DNA from: Burkholderia ambifaria AMMD
GTDB taxonomy: Bacteria; Pseudomonadota; Gammaproteobacteria; Burkholderiales; Burkholderiaceae
NCBI RefSeq assembly: GCF_000203915.1
Contig: NC_008391.1
Location: 868,001-932,000 of the forward strand
Length of the DNA: 64,000 nt
Direction: 5' to 3'
The notes beneath the pieces were generated by a model. The model was not told the DNA's origin. It did not search any database and saw only the letters and a list, made by a program, of their open reading frames with translations. The translations under genes were made by a program, and so were the position numbers. Positions 1 through 8,757 of the stretch are shown one piece after another (the stretch's first letter is position 1; every line of letters starts with the position of its first letter).

Positions 1-52
1 TTTGTTTTGGCGCGTCGGCCGCGCGCATGTGCGGCGACCGAAGCCTGCACGC

Positions 53-373
53 TTACAGGTAGCTGCAGACGTAGTCGAGCGTCTCGAGCACTTCGATGTC
101 GAAGCGGCTCTTGCCCGGCACCGAGAACGATTCGCCGGCGCCATAGGTTTGCCACTCGCTGCTGCCGTCGAGCTTCACGCGACACTTGCCGGCCTGCACT
201 TCCATCAATTCGGGCGCGTCCGTGCCGAAGTTGAGCGCGCACGGCAGGATCACGCCGAGCGTCTTGCGCGTGCCCTCCGGGAAGAGCACGGTATGCGACA
301 CGCACTTGCCGTCGAAGTAGACGTTCGCGCGCTTGACGACCGATACGTTGTCGAATTGGGTTGCACTGGTCAT
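53..373 (-). CDS. ppnP: Pyrimidine/purine nucleoside phosphorylase PpnP (DUF1255)
   Basis: This 106-residue single-domain cupin belongs to the YaiE/PpnP family, whose known members split nucleosides with phosphate to give the free base and ribose-1-phosphate in the cytosol. The family pattern is clear throughout: an N-terminal [17 protein letters not shown] segment, the central [13 protein letters not shown] stretch, and a C-terminal [16 protein letters not shown] cupin strand pair. The length is close to the family norm of about 95-105. The start ATG lies at the end of an alignable N-terminus with no longer alternative. It stands alone, downstream of and parallel to a LysR gene about 180 bp away, so a shared function with that gene is not implied. 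The family assignment is firm; the substrate range is inherited from the family. Confidence 0.93.
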   Translation of the reverse strand: MTSATQFDNVSVVKRANVYFDGKCVSHTVLFPEGTRKTLGVILPCALNFGTDAPELMEVQAGKCRVKLDGSSEWQTYGAGESFSVPGKSRFDIEVLETLDYVCSYL

Positions 374-550
374 GTGATGCCTCTGATTGCTGGATGCCGG
401 ATGGCGTGTTGTCGGAAGCCGGCCGGGGCGGCAGGCCGGCCGCTATGATACCGGCTCGCGGCGAGCGAGCCGCAAGCGGGCCCGACCGGGGATGCCCGGC
501 AGATAGTCAGGATCACTACTTGATGCGACGCACGCCCTCGCCTGCACTGC

Positions 551-1453
551 TCATCCGAGCCCTTTGCGTCGCGCGGAATCGCGCAGGCAGTCGAGCAGCA
601 TCGCCGCGGCCGGCGTGAGCGGGCTGTCGCGGCGCGTGACGACCTGCACGGACACACCAGGCAGCCGCTCGCGGATCGGCAGCACCGCGAGCTGGTCGCG
701 CGCCCACTCGCCGTGCAGCAGTTGCTCGGGCATCGACGCGATCAGGTCGCAGCGCGTCATCAGGCTGTGCGCGAGCCCGAAGCTCGGGCATTCGACGACC
801 CGCTGCGGCACCGGCAGCCCATACGCGACGAACGAGTTGAACAGCACCTGGGTCGAGCTTTCGGGAGAAGGATTCATCAGCCAGTCGGCGTCGACGAGAT
901 CGGCGAGCGACGTGGCCGACGCGAGCGGATGGCCCTTGCGCGCGACGATCAGCGATCGGCTCGCATAGAGCTCCGCGTGATCGAACTCGGCAGCGAGCAA
1001 TTCGGGCACGACGACGGCCACCGCGAAATCGAGCGAGCCGTCGTGCAGCCGCGGCAGCGCGACGCCCGGAAACCCTTCGATGAGATTGACGCGCGCGACC
1101 GGAAAGCGCCGCCGGAACGCGCGAAACGCATCGGGCAGGATCGTCACCGCCGCCGCCGGCGTGATCGCCGCCGCGACGGAGCCGGTCATCGCGCCCTGCG
1201 CCTGCTCGATGTCGTCGCGCGCGCGCTGCATTTCGGCGACGATCAACCGCGCGCGCACCTGCAATTGCTGGCCGAACGCGGTGAGCTGCACGCCACGCGC
1301 GGTGCGCACCACGAGCGATACGCCAAGCGCGATCTCCAGCTCCTTGACCGCCTTCGTCAGCGCCGCCGGCGACACGTTCAGACGCCGCGCGGCCGCGCGG
1401 ATGCTCCCTTCTTCCGCGACGGTGACGAACGCTTTCAGCTGATGGTATTTCAT
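551..1453 (-). CDS. LysR-family transcriptional regulator
   Basis: A 300-residue LysR regulator. The N-terminal winged helix-turn-helix begins MKYHQLKAFVTVAEEGSIRA and continues through NVSPAALTKAVKELE, followed by the usual effector-binding domain with two alpha/beta lobes. I chose the start at 1453 because the LysR family begins at MKYHQLK; the reading frame stays open about 30 codons further upstream, but that part does not resemble the family. It is divergent from the M20 amidohydrolase and MHS permease across a 182-bp gap, the classic arrangement in which the regulator controls the opposite operon and itself. The inducer is unknown, and is probably the transported or hydrolysed substrate. 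Confidence 0.93.
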   Translation of the reverse strand: MKYHQLKAFVTVAEEGSIRAAARRLNVSPAALTKAVKELEIALGVSLVVRTARGVQLTAFGQQLQVRARLIVAEMQRARDDIEQAQGAMTGSVAAAITPAAAVTILPDAFRAFRRRFPVARVNLIEGFPGVALPRLHDGSLDFAVAVVVPELLAAEFDHAELYASRSLIVARKGHPLASATSLADLVDADWLMNPSPESSTQVLFNSFVAYGLPVPQRVVECPSFGLAHSLMTRCDLIASMPEQLLHGEWARDQLAVLPIRERLPGVSVQVVTRRDSPLTPAAAMLLDCLRDSARRKGLG

Positions 1454-1635
1454 GGGGGCAATGCGTGATCCGTGGAAACCCTGTGCGCCGCGACGCTTGC
1501 CGGCTGAGGGTATTCCCGAGCGGCAACCAGTGGTGTGCACCAAAGCAATTTAGCAGCTTCTGGTACGCAAAAGAAATTTATATGCTTGCTCGTCATAGGC
1601 GCGTCAAACGCCCCACCGGCCCCACAGGAGACACC

Positions 1636-2820
1636 ATGCTGCAAGCCGTGAACCCCGTCATCCCCGGCATCGCCGCGATCGCCCCCGATCTGATCGAAGT
1701 ACGCCGCCGCATCCACGCACACCCCGAACTCGCGTTCGAGGAAACGCTGACGAGCGATCTCGTCGCCGAGCTGCTCACCGGCTGGGGCTACGAAGTGCAT
1801 CGCGGCATCGGCAAGACCGGCGTCGTCGGCGTGCTGCGCGAAGGCCAAGGCACGCGCACCGTCGGGCTGCGCGCCGACATGGATGCGCTGCCGATCGCCG
1901 AAGCCACCGGCCTGCCGTACACGAGCCGCCATGCGAACAAGATGCACGCGTGCGGCCACGACGGCCACACCGCGATGCTGCTGTGCGCGGCGCGTCACCT
2001 CGCAGCCACGCGCCAGTTCTCCGGCACGCTGAACCTGATCTTCCAGCCGGCCGAGGAAAATTTCGGCGGCGCGAAATCGATGATGGACGACGGCCTGTTC
2101 GATCGCTTCCCGTGCGACGCGATCTTCGCGATCCACAACATGCCGGGCCGCGCCGCCGGCGACATGGCGTTCCGCACCGGCGCCGCGATGGCGTCGGCCG
2201 ACCGCGTGACGATCACGCTGCGCGGCGTCGGCGGTCACGGCGCGATGCCGCATTTCGCGCGCGACCCGATGTCGGCCGCGGGCAGCATCATGGTCGCGCT
2301 GCAGACCATCGTCGCGCGCGAGGTCGACGCGCAGCATGCGGCCGTGATCACGGTCGGCAGCGTGCAGGCCGGCGAGACCTTCAACATCATTCCGGAAACC
2401 GTCGTGATGAAGCTGTCGGTGCGGGCGCTGGACGCCGACGTGCGCGCGCTGCTCGCACGCCGCATCGAAGCGCTCGTGAAGGGCCAGGCGGAAAGCTTCG
2501 GCGTCGCGGCGGAAGTGGATTACGACTACGGCTATCCGGTGCTCGTCAACAATCCGGAACCGACCGCGTTCGCCGCCGACATCGCGCGCCAGATGCTCGG
2601 CGCCGAGCGCGTCGAAACCGACGCCGCGCCGCTGATGGGCAGCGAGGACTTCGCGTTCATGCTCGAGGCGCGCCCCGGCTGCTATGCGTTCATCGGCAAC
2701 GGGATCGGCAGCAAGGGCGGCTGCATGGTGCACAACCCCGGCTACGACTTCAACGACGACATCCTCGCGATTGGCGCGAGTTACTGGGTTCGCGTCGCCG
2801 AAGCCTGGCTCGCGGCCTGA
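1636..2820 (+). CDS. M20-family amidohydrolase (hippurate hydrolase-like)
   Basis: A 394-residue cytosolic metallo-amidohydrolase of the M20D group (HipO, IAA-amino-acid hydrolase and N-acyl-amino-acid deacylase relatives). Visible motifs are RRRIHAHPELAFEE near the N-terminus, GLRADMDALPI, the metal-site motif MHACGHDGHTAML, the PAEENFGGAKSMMDDGLF segment with the catalytic Glu pair, and a C-terminal PLMGSEDFAFMLEARPG block. The start at 1636 follows an AGGAG ribosome-binding site at 1626-1630; the frame is open upstream but without family similarity. The MHS permease begins 43 bp downstream on the same strand and is probably co-transcribed, so the likely job is import and hydrolysis of an N-acylated amino acid or peptide-like conjugate. 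The exact substrate cannot be read from sequence. Confidence 0.93.
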   Translation: MLQAVNPVIPGIAAIAPDLIEVRRRIHAHPELAFEETLTSDLVAELLTGWGYEVHRGIGKTGVVGVLREGQGTRTVGLRADMDALPIAEATGLPYTSRHANKMHACGHDGHTAMLLCAARHLAATRQFSGTLNLIFQPAEENFGGAKSMMDDGLFDRFPCDAIFAIHNMPGRAAGDMAFRTGAAMASADRVTITLRGVGGHGAMPHFARDPMSAAGSIMVALQTIVAREVDAQHAAVITVGSVQAGETFNIIPETVVMKLSVRALDADVRALLARRIEALVKGQAESFGVAAEVDYDYGYPVLVNNPEPTAFAADIARQMLGAERVETDAAPLMGSEDFAFMLEARPGCYAFIGNGIGSKGGCMVHNPGYDFNDDILAIGASYWVRVAEAWLAA

Positions 2821-2863
2821 CGGCCCTTCATCACGCAGTCCCGCGCCTTAGCAGGGGAACCCC

Positions 2864-4189
2864 ATGGAAACGTCCGCCCTTTCGTTCGCCGGCTCGCAGG
2901 TCGATGCCCGCGCCGCCGCGAAGAAGCGCCGCCTGATCGCGGCCGCCGCGGTCGGCAACGCGCTCGAGTTCTACGACTTCACGGTCTACAGCTTCTTCGC
3001 GATCCTGATCGGCAAGCTGTTCTTTCCCGTGCACTCGTCGTTCGGGCAGTTGATGCTCGCGGTCGCGAGCTTCGGCGTTGGCTTCGTCACGCGTCCGCTC
3101 GGCGGGCTCGTGATCGGCATGTACGCCGACCGCGCCGGCCGCAAGAAGGCGATGATCCTCACGCTGCTGCTGATGGCGCTGGGCACCGCGACGATCGCGG
3201 TCGCGCCGACCTTCGCGCAGATCGGCCTCGCCGCACCGCTGCTGCTCGTGCTCGCGCGGCTCCTGCAGGGGTTCGCGTCGGGCGGCGAAGTCGGCGCGTC
3301 GACGACGCTGCTGCTCGAACAGGCGCCGCAGCACCGCCGCGGCTTCTACGCGTCGTTTCAGTTCTCGAGCCAGGGGCTTGCCGCGCTCGCGGGGGCGCTG
3401 ACCGGCGTCGCGCTCACGTCGACACTCAATGCCGCGCAGCTCGAAAGCTGGGGCTGGCGCGTGCCGTTCATCATCGGCACGCTGTTCGTGCCGCTCGGCT
3501 ACTGGCTGCGCCGCACCGTCGAGGAAGTGCCGCCTGCCGCGCCCGCAGCCGCCGCCACGCACGACGAGCCGGTCGCGTCGCTGCCGCTCGCCGCCGTGCT
3601 GCGCCATCACGGCAAGGCCGTGTTCGCGGGCCTCGGCGTGACGATCGGCGGCACGTCGATCCACTACATCATCGTGTTCTACATGGCGATCTACGGCGTG
3701 CAGGTGCTGCACCTGCCGACCTGGCTGTCGATGACGGCCGGCTGCGTCGCCGGCGCGATCCTGATGCTCGTGACGCCGATCGGCGGCCACCTCTCGGATA
3801 TCTATGGACGCAACCGGATCGCCTGGTGGACGCGCATCGTGCTGATGGCCGCGATCTATCCGGCGTTCATTGCGCTGAACCGCTGGCCGGGCGCCGCGTC
3901 GCTGCTCTCGATCATCGCTGCGCTGTCGATCGTGCACGCGATCAACATCGGCGCGACGGGTGCGATGCTCGGCGAATTGTTCCCGCGCGCGGTGCGGGCG
4001 ACCGGCGGTGCGCTGGTGTATAGCGTGGGCGTCGCAATCTTCGGCGGCTTCGCGCAGTTCTTCGTCACGTGGCTGATCGCGGCGACCGGGAATGCGAATG
4101 CGCCTGCGTGGTATGCGATCGGGTGTGGCGCGTTCACGCTGCTTGCGATTCGGTGCATGGATGAGAAGGCGGGGAAGGCGCTTGATTGA
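2864..4189 (+). CDS. MHS-family MFS permease (metabolite:H+ symporter)
   Basis: A 441-residue inner-membrane transporter with twelve predicted hydrophobic segments. It begins with the typical MHS N-terminus KKRRLIAAAAVGNALEFYDF and carries the MFS loop 2-3 motif as GMYADRAGRKKAM, with a related DIYGRNRIAWW copy in the second half. Members of this group (ProP, ShiA, KgtP, citrate and aromatic-acid permeases) import small organic acids or zwitterions with protons. It follows the amidohydrolase closely in the same direction and probably imports its substrate. The last roughly 120 bases show more G-ending codons than the rest, a small compositional oddity near the edge of the accessory block. Confidence 0.92.
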   Translation: METSALSFAGSQVDARAAAKKRRLIAAAAVGNALEFYDFTVYSFFAILIGKLFFPVHSSFGQLMLAVASFGVGFVTRPLGGLVIGMYADRAGRKKAMILTLLLMALGTATIAVAPTFAQIGLAAPLLLVLARLLQGFASGGEVGASTTLLLEQAPQHRRGFYASFQFSSQGLAALAGALTGVALTSTLNAAQLESWGWRVPFIIGTLFVPLGYWLRRTVEEVPPAAPAAAATHDEPVASLPLAAVLRHHGKAVFAGLGVTIGGTSIHYIIVFYMAIYGVQVLHLPTWLSMTAGCVAGAILMLVTPIGGHLSDIYGRNRIAWWTRIVLMAAIYPAFIALNRWPGAASLLSIIAALSIVHAINIGATGAMLGELFPRAVRATGGALVYSVGVAIFGGFAQFFVTWLIAATGNANAPAWYAIGCGAFTLLAIRCMDEKAGKALD

Positions 4190-4242
4190 TCGGTGGTGCA
4201 TCATTGACGTCGCGCCCTCGCGTCGGGCATGATCATTCAATG

Positions 4243-4387
4243 CATAACGCCACGATCACCCTTTCGACGACCACGCGCACGACCGCCTTCGGCGGGCCCG
4301 TGCGGCGAGTGCGCGCAAGATCGTAGCGTCACCGATTCCCACAGGCCCCGCCGGTTCCGGACGGGGTCTAGTCGTTTCTCCGTCTGC
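4243..4387. repeat. 145-bp direct repeat, copy A
   Basis: This copy begins CATAACGCCACGA and ends TTTCTCCGTCTGC. It matches positions 4894-5038 base for base at a constant offset of 651, with 11 mismatches that I counted and no gaps (about 92 percent). Its right end runs into the 3' end of the ASCH gene. It contains a small hairpin around CCGCCTTCGGCGG. Copy B is followed by a ribosome-binding site and the start of a decayed gene, so the repeat probably began as a 5' region and was duplicated. Confidence 0.9.
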
Positions 4388-4844
4388 TGCGACGCCCCTC
4401 CAACGCTCGTTGGAGTTCGGGATAGTTCGACAGGTAGAAAAAATACTGCGGCGGATGGAAACCCGTCACGCGAAGTTCGGCAAGGGAGAAAGGGGGGAAC
4501 TCCCGAAACTCCTCGATAGGAATGGCATAGCCTCCTTGCGTCGACATCAGGTATTCCTCCACGGCCGGACCATTACCCGGCAACATCTGCTCAGCCAGGC
4601 GGCCAATTTCCTGAGGAGTGCCGTAGATTGGCGGACCAAGTTTCATATAGGCCGACAGTTCCCTCTTGGATCCGCTTCGATAGATATAGGCGGTGCACGG
4701 ACCGCTGCGCCAGCGCTTGCGAAATTCGAGCTTCTTCACACCGGACTTGACGAGTTCGTACGCACGGTCCTGCAGACTCAATACGATTTCCGTGGACGCG
4801 ACAGGTTCTGCGGATGAAAGATCGATGCACATCTGGGTATTCAT
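4368..4844 (-). CDS. ASCH-domain protein
   Basis: A 158-residue soluble protein. Residues 20-45 read IVLSLQDRAYELVKSGVKKL and continue EFRKRW, which includes the ASCH hallmark GxKxxExR (G35, K37, E40, R42). ASCH proteins have a PUA-like fold, bind RNA or modified nucleotides, and some are ribonucleases. The C-terminal half (PPQYFFYLSNYPELQ) is not recognised, and the tail is basic. The start at 4844 has a GGAG ribosome-binding site six bases upstream, and the longer open frame upstream runs into the repeat. The gene lies between two copies of a 145-bp direct repeat, and its codon use is less GC-biased than neighbouring core genes, which suggests acquisition. Its role is unknown; RNA processing or defence is possible but is inference. 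Confidence 0.75.
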   Translation of the reverse strand: MNTQMCIDLSSAEPVASTEIVLSLQDRAYELVKSGVKKLEFRKRWRSGPCTAYIYRSGSKRELSAYMKLGPPIYGTPQEIGRLAEQMLPGNGPAVEEYLMSTQGGYAIPIEEFREFPPFSLAELRVTGFHPPQYFFYLSNYPELQRALEGRRSRRRND

Positions 4845-4893
4845 AACTGCTCCAATGGATAGTCGGCTCGGGTCCGTAATTCGGTGACTTCGA

Positions 4894-5038
4894 CATAACG
4901 CCACGACCACCCTTTCGACGACCACGCGCACGACCGCCTTCGGCGGGTCCGTGCGGCGCGTGCGCGCAAAATCGTAGCGCCATCGATTCACACAGGCCCC
5001 GCCGATTCCGGACCGGGTCTTGTCGTTTCTCCATCTGC
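4894..5038. repeat. 145-bp direct repeat, copy B
   Basis: Second copy of the repeat, in the same orientation as copy A at 4243-4387. It lies just upstream of the ASCH start on one side and just before a CAGGAG ribosome-binding site plus the ATG of an isochorismatase-like pseudogene on the other. This position suggests it was once the promoter or leader region of that gene. Confidence 0.9.
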
Positions 5039-5061
5039 ATCGGCCCTTCAGGAGCAACGCC

Positions 5062-5206
5062 ATGTCCGAAGTCACCTCCCCGAAATATGGACTGCTCGTC
5101 ATCGACCGCAGGCCGGGCTGTTCCATGACCCGATCGTCCGCGTGACGGCGAACGCATGCTTGCGAACATCAACCAGCTGATTCGTCATGCGAATGAAGCC
5201 GGTGCG
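5062..5206 (+). pseudogene. Truncated, frameshifted isochorismatase-family hydrolase
   Basis: The remnant starts with a good ribosome-binding site and ATG and reads MSEVTSPKYGLLVID. One missing base after position 5106 shifts the frame to QAGLFHDPI, and a second missing base after 5135 shifts it to RDGERMLANINQLIRHANEA. Joined across the two shifts, these give the typical N-terminal 50 residues of an isochorismatase-family cysteine hydrolase, including the catalytic Asp of LLVID. Similarity stops near 5206 and the rest of the gene (about 130 residues) is absent. It is a pseudogene cut by whatever brought in the block to its right. I read this by hand from three frames; a protein search with the stitched sequence would confirm it. 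Confidence 0.75.
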
Positions 5207-5222
5207 ACGGAAAATTCCAGTT

Positions 5223-5475
5223 AAGGCGTACGTTAGAGCGTCCAGACCAAAGAAGACGCGAGCGACGCTTCCTAGCCGCTACCCGCCGGATGTGACGCAC
5301 GGTTGCCGACGCCGAGCAGACTTTCATATGTCTCCCAAAGCGGCTCCTCAATTGCCATTGGAGCAGCTCATGGATATCACTTCGCCACGCTGAACAGCCA
5401 GAAACCTACGCGGATGGTTGTTACCAAGCCCAAAAAATCGTCCACATGACGCTTAAGGCATGAAAAATTTACTTG
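5223..5475. other. Non-coding junction between pseudogene and helicase gene
   Basis: No convincing gene. The minus strand contains a 28-codon open stretch with a protein-like reading (AIEEPLWETYESLLGVG) ending near 5262, which may be debris of a lost gene. Downstream of the helicase stop on the minus strand there is only a weak 4-bp hairpin followed by a T-run (A-run on the plus strand near 5432), a marginal terminator. Confidence 0.4.
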
Positions 5476-8400
5476 TCAATCCTTCACAATATCGCCGCAA
5501 AAGACATGCAACGGAAGTTGGTAAGTTTCGTTCAAAAATTTCTCAGTGACCCCTAGCAGTGCCAGTTGATGCTCAGCAGCCTTTGTCCTCGAAAGCCCCG
5601 GTTGGACGATGAAAACTCGGAGGGTCACTGAACATGTACGGCTGATGTCCCTGATCAACGCCAGCCGATCACGGCTACCGACCTCTATACGGGATGGTCT
5701 GCCTTCATCGATGCGTGTAGCTTCGCGCTTTAGAAGGTGAACGAAGAGATCGGTCCGTCTGTCCTTGTTGTGCAACCACATAACGCTGCGCTGTGCCTGC
5801 CCGCACACGACGTACATATCGTCAATTCGCGTACCCGCCGTGCTCCCGCCTGAGTATTTGCAATGCACCAGGTCAACCGTAATCAGCTTCGGCGCCACGG
5901 GATCATCGAGAGTTATTCCCACAATATCCGCTGCTTCACCCGCTCCGTCATCATCGAACAGCACGTCATAAGCGTACCGCTCTTTTAGAACCTCGATAGT
6001 TCTGTATTGCACCGAGTCTTTCCTGCGCTCCTCACGTTGCGATTCTTTTTTTATATCAATGTCTGTCCAATCGAGTACTTCGAGCTTGTCCCGTGGAAAC
6101 AGCGTTGAGCCGGTACGCAACTCCGTATGCATGTTTCCGTCTAGCCTCGAACCATCCGCAAACCAAATAGTCGGAGGAAACTCGGTGAGAAAATCACAAA
6201 GGTCGACTGTTTTCCCGCGTCGGATCTGGGCACGATCCGAGCCTTCATAGACAAAGGCGAAGTCAGCCGTGGCACCAGCTCCCAAGAACTTCAGGCGGAC
6301 TTTGACCTCCCGGTTGTCGGTGAATATGCGGATGATCAGCGGCGCGGTTGCCGAGCACTCAACAAGCTCGATGCCGACGTGAGTCATGGAAACTTCTGAT
6401 ACATACTCAAAAGAGAATGCTGTGACGGATTCGTTGAAGTCAATGAGTTCAACCGGCCAGTCGACCCCAACGGCAACAGAAGATGGGCGCGCCATCACCA
6501 TGCGCGGAATCAAAGTGCCTTTCAGAACCTCTTCTGGATCGATCTCCTCGTTCGCGATCTTCTCGCCGGCTTGCTTACACCACTCTGAAAATTGGCCTAC
6601 GCGCAGGCGTAGATTCGACCACACACGTCCTCGCTTCCCTGCACCGATGGAAGTTTGTTCCCCCCGTGAAAATCCGACCGCTGCTAAAACAGCCTTCGTT
6701 GTGGTGCCCAGCGTTGCTTCAGATAGACGTGCTCCTACGTCGGGGCCCATGCGGCCGGTGTATCGAATCTGGCGGCCAATTTGTTCGTTGAGGCCGACAT
6801 TCGTGAGCATTAGCCGATTGATTCCGGCCATCACCCTGAACACTTCGGGTGCTACTACCAAGGAGGCATCATCTCCGCACAGCGCTTTTGCAAAGTCTGA
6901 GTAGGTACCAGTGTTCGTCGATCCGTGGATATAAAGGAGAGCGCGAGGTTGATCCCATACAGCGATACAGAGTTCCCAGACAATGCTCTCAACCGACGCG
7001 ATATCGGTCCACGGCACACCGTGGCGTCGCGGCGCTAAGACTACCAAGGTATGTTCGGACACGTTAAGAATTGGATAAATCCGCTCGTCCTTCGATCCCC
7101 CTCGAAATGCCTTTCGGAAGTTCTCAGGTTTCCACATCGCACATCGGGTGCGATATACGACCATGCTTGCTGATGGATGAATTTCATGCAATGGAATATC
7201 GTCGAGCCGTCCGACAAATCCAGCGAGGAATTCCTGCGCCTCAACTTCTTGACCGATCGCGCCTTCGCTCAGGCCTGGCAGGAGAAGATTCCAGTCAGGA
7301 TCTTGGGAATAGAGTGTTCGCAGCTCTTCACGGAGATTCACATCTGCCGTGTTTGCGATGAATACAGGGTCGCCTAGATCTTTTCTCGCTCGCGTGAAGC
7401 GGCCAGCTAACTGCAAGGTGATCGCCAAGCTCTTCTTGAGGTCATGAAATGCAGCAATCTTCAGTTCGGGCATGTCAAAGCCTTCGCCTAGCATGTCCAC
7501 ACAGACTACAATCCGTGACCGGCCGCAGTCGAGTAAGCTCCGAGAGACATTCGCGTCCTTCTTGGACATGGTGCTGTGGAGCATGACTGGATTGTATTGT
7601 CCGATATTGCGGTAGATTTCAAGCACGTGAGCGGCGCGAGCTTTGGTAGCTACACGCGCCATGGCGACGTGAAGTCCCGTTACGTCTTTTCGCAATTCAT
7701 CTACGACCGCTTTGGCGATTTCCATATCAGCTCGCGGCGTGCTGAATTCGAAGACATTTCTGAAACGAATAGAACGAAAGTATCCCTCACGTTGGGCCAT
7801 TCTGAGGGGATACACATAGACGATCTTCCCGTCGAGTGGCTGGCCATCCTCCCGGAATGGAGTCGCTGTGAACTGTAAGATGGGCCTTTCACGCACTTTA
7901 AAAAAAGATTTGAACCGCTTCCACGTGGGTGCCTCTGCGTGATGCGCCTCGTCAATGAAGAGATGTGAACATTGCTCCGCCATGCGGTCCTGAACATCAG
8001 GGGAGCAAAGTCCGGCCAATGCGCTAGTGGTTACGACGACGTTACATTGGCTGAAGAATTCATCGACCTCGTCTGGAGTGGACGGGAGCTTCATCAATGT
8101 ACCTACCACAGGCCTGACCGCCGATTGATCTAGGACTATACAATCTGGATCTTTAAGAATTCCAAGACTATAGAATTTTTCGGCAATTTGTCGCCGGAGC
8201 GCATCGGTTGGAACCAGAACAAGCAGACGTGGGCACCGCGCCGTGATCAAGGTTGCCAACATGGTTTCGGTCTTCCCAGTCCCTGTTGGCATAACCACCG
8301 TAGCAACGCTGGAAGTCGTCGACCAATGCGCATGTATCGCGTGGAGCGCTCCGATCTGCGGCTTACGCAGGCCAATCCTTCCGAAACCAGCTTCGTCTTC

Positions 8401-8757
8401 GCTAATATACTTAAACGCGTTTCGCCAACTATTAAGCGCTTCAGCAACAGGATTACCTGCCATCGATCCCTTTCGAGGTATCCACTTAGCATTTCGAAGG
8501 TCGATTTCCTCAGCCGCTTCCGGAACGTGTCCTACCAGCACCGCGCCGTCCGAGGGCATCTCCGCCTCCACGGGTACGCGCTGAAATAGGTAAATGATTT
8601 CACCTAAAGCGGTCTCAAACTTCCACCCTAGCGCAGACGGGAGCGCAAATCGCATCATCTGGGCTTCCAATGTTCTGGAAGCCTCCGTCAACTGCCTGAC
8701 TGATCCTTTCGCAAATTTTATATCTATGCCGAGCAACGGCGGCAGCGTTAGCTTCAT
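5476..8757 (-). CDS. Large SF2 DEAH-type helicase with possible C-terminal nuclease domain
   Basis: A 1093-residue protein. The superfamily 2 helicase core is complete: motif I MPTGTGKTET (156-165), DEAH (269-272), TAT (297-299), motif V VDMLGEGFDMPELK (420-433) and motif VI QLAGRFTRARK (449-459). This is a restriction-helicase-like ATPase of the type III/UvrB-related group. Residues 500-900 are not recognised. Near the C-terminus a D944 followed by VDLVHCKYS (H965, K967) resembles the D-(D/E/H)xK pattern of PD-(D/E)xK nucleases, with an aspartate-rich run before it. No methylase or specificity gene adjoins it. The gene is clearly lower in GC than its neighbours and sits beside repeats and gene debris, so it was probably acquired. 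A single-gene anti-phage or plasmid-restriction role is plausible but is inference. DNA repair or processing is the alternative. Confidence 0.85.
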   Translation of the reverse strand: MKLTLPPLLGIDIKFAKGSVRQLTEASRTLEAQMMRFALPSALGWKFETALGEIIYLFQRVPVEAEMPSDGAVLVGHVPEAAEEIDLRNAKWIPRKGSMAGNPVAEALNSWRNAFKYISEDEAGFGRIGLRKPQIGALHAIHAHWSTTSSVATVVMPTGTGKTETMLATLITARCPRLLVLVPTDALRRQIAEKFYSLGILKDPDCIVLDQSAVRPVVGTLMKLPSTPDEVDEFFSQCNVVVTTSALAGLCSPDVQDRMAEQCSHLFIDEAHHAEAPTWKRFKSFFKVRERPILQFTATPFREDGQPLDGKIVYVYPLRMAQREGYFRSIRFRNVFEFSTPRADMEIAKAVVDELRKDVTGLHVAMARVATKARAAHVLEIYRNIGQYNPVMLHSTMSKKDANVSRSLLDCGRSRIVVCVDMLGEGFDMPELKIAAFHDLKKSLAITLQLAGRFTRARKDLGDPVFIANTADVNLREELRTLYSQDPDWNLLLPGLSEGAIGQEVEAQEFLAGFVGRLDDIPLHEIHPSASMVVYRTRCAMWKPENFRKAFRGGSKDERIYPILNVSEHTLVVLAPRRHGVPWTDIASVESIVWELCIAVWDQPRALLYIHGSTNTGTYSDFAKALCGDDASLVVAPEVFRVMAGINRLMLTNVGLNEQIGRQIRYTGRMGPDVGARLSEATLGTTTKAVLAAVGFSRGEQTSIGAGKRGRVWSNLRLRVGQFSEWCKQAGEKIANEEIDPEEVLKGTLIPRMVMARPSSVAVGVDWPVELIDFNESVTAFSFEYVSEVSMTHVGIELVECSATAPLIIRIFTDNREVKVRLKFLGAGATADFAFVYEGSDRAQIRRGKTVDLCDFLTEFPPTIWFADGSRLDGNMHTELRTGSTLFPRDKLEVLDWTDIDIKKESQREERRKDSVQYRTIEVLKERYAYDVLFDDDGAGEAADIVGITLDDPVAPKLITVDLVHCKYSGGSTAGTRIDDMYVVCGQAQRSVMWLHNKDRRTDLFVHLLKREATRIDEGRPSRIEVGSRDRLALIRDISRTCSVTLRVFIVQPGLSRTKAAEHQLALLGVTEKFLNETYQLPLHVFCGDIVKD

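Noticed and set aside
4243..5038. The 145-bp repeats as insertion-sequence ends
   Set aside because: They are direct, not inverted, and no transposase lies between them.
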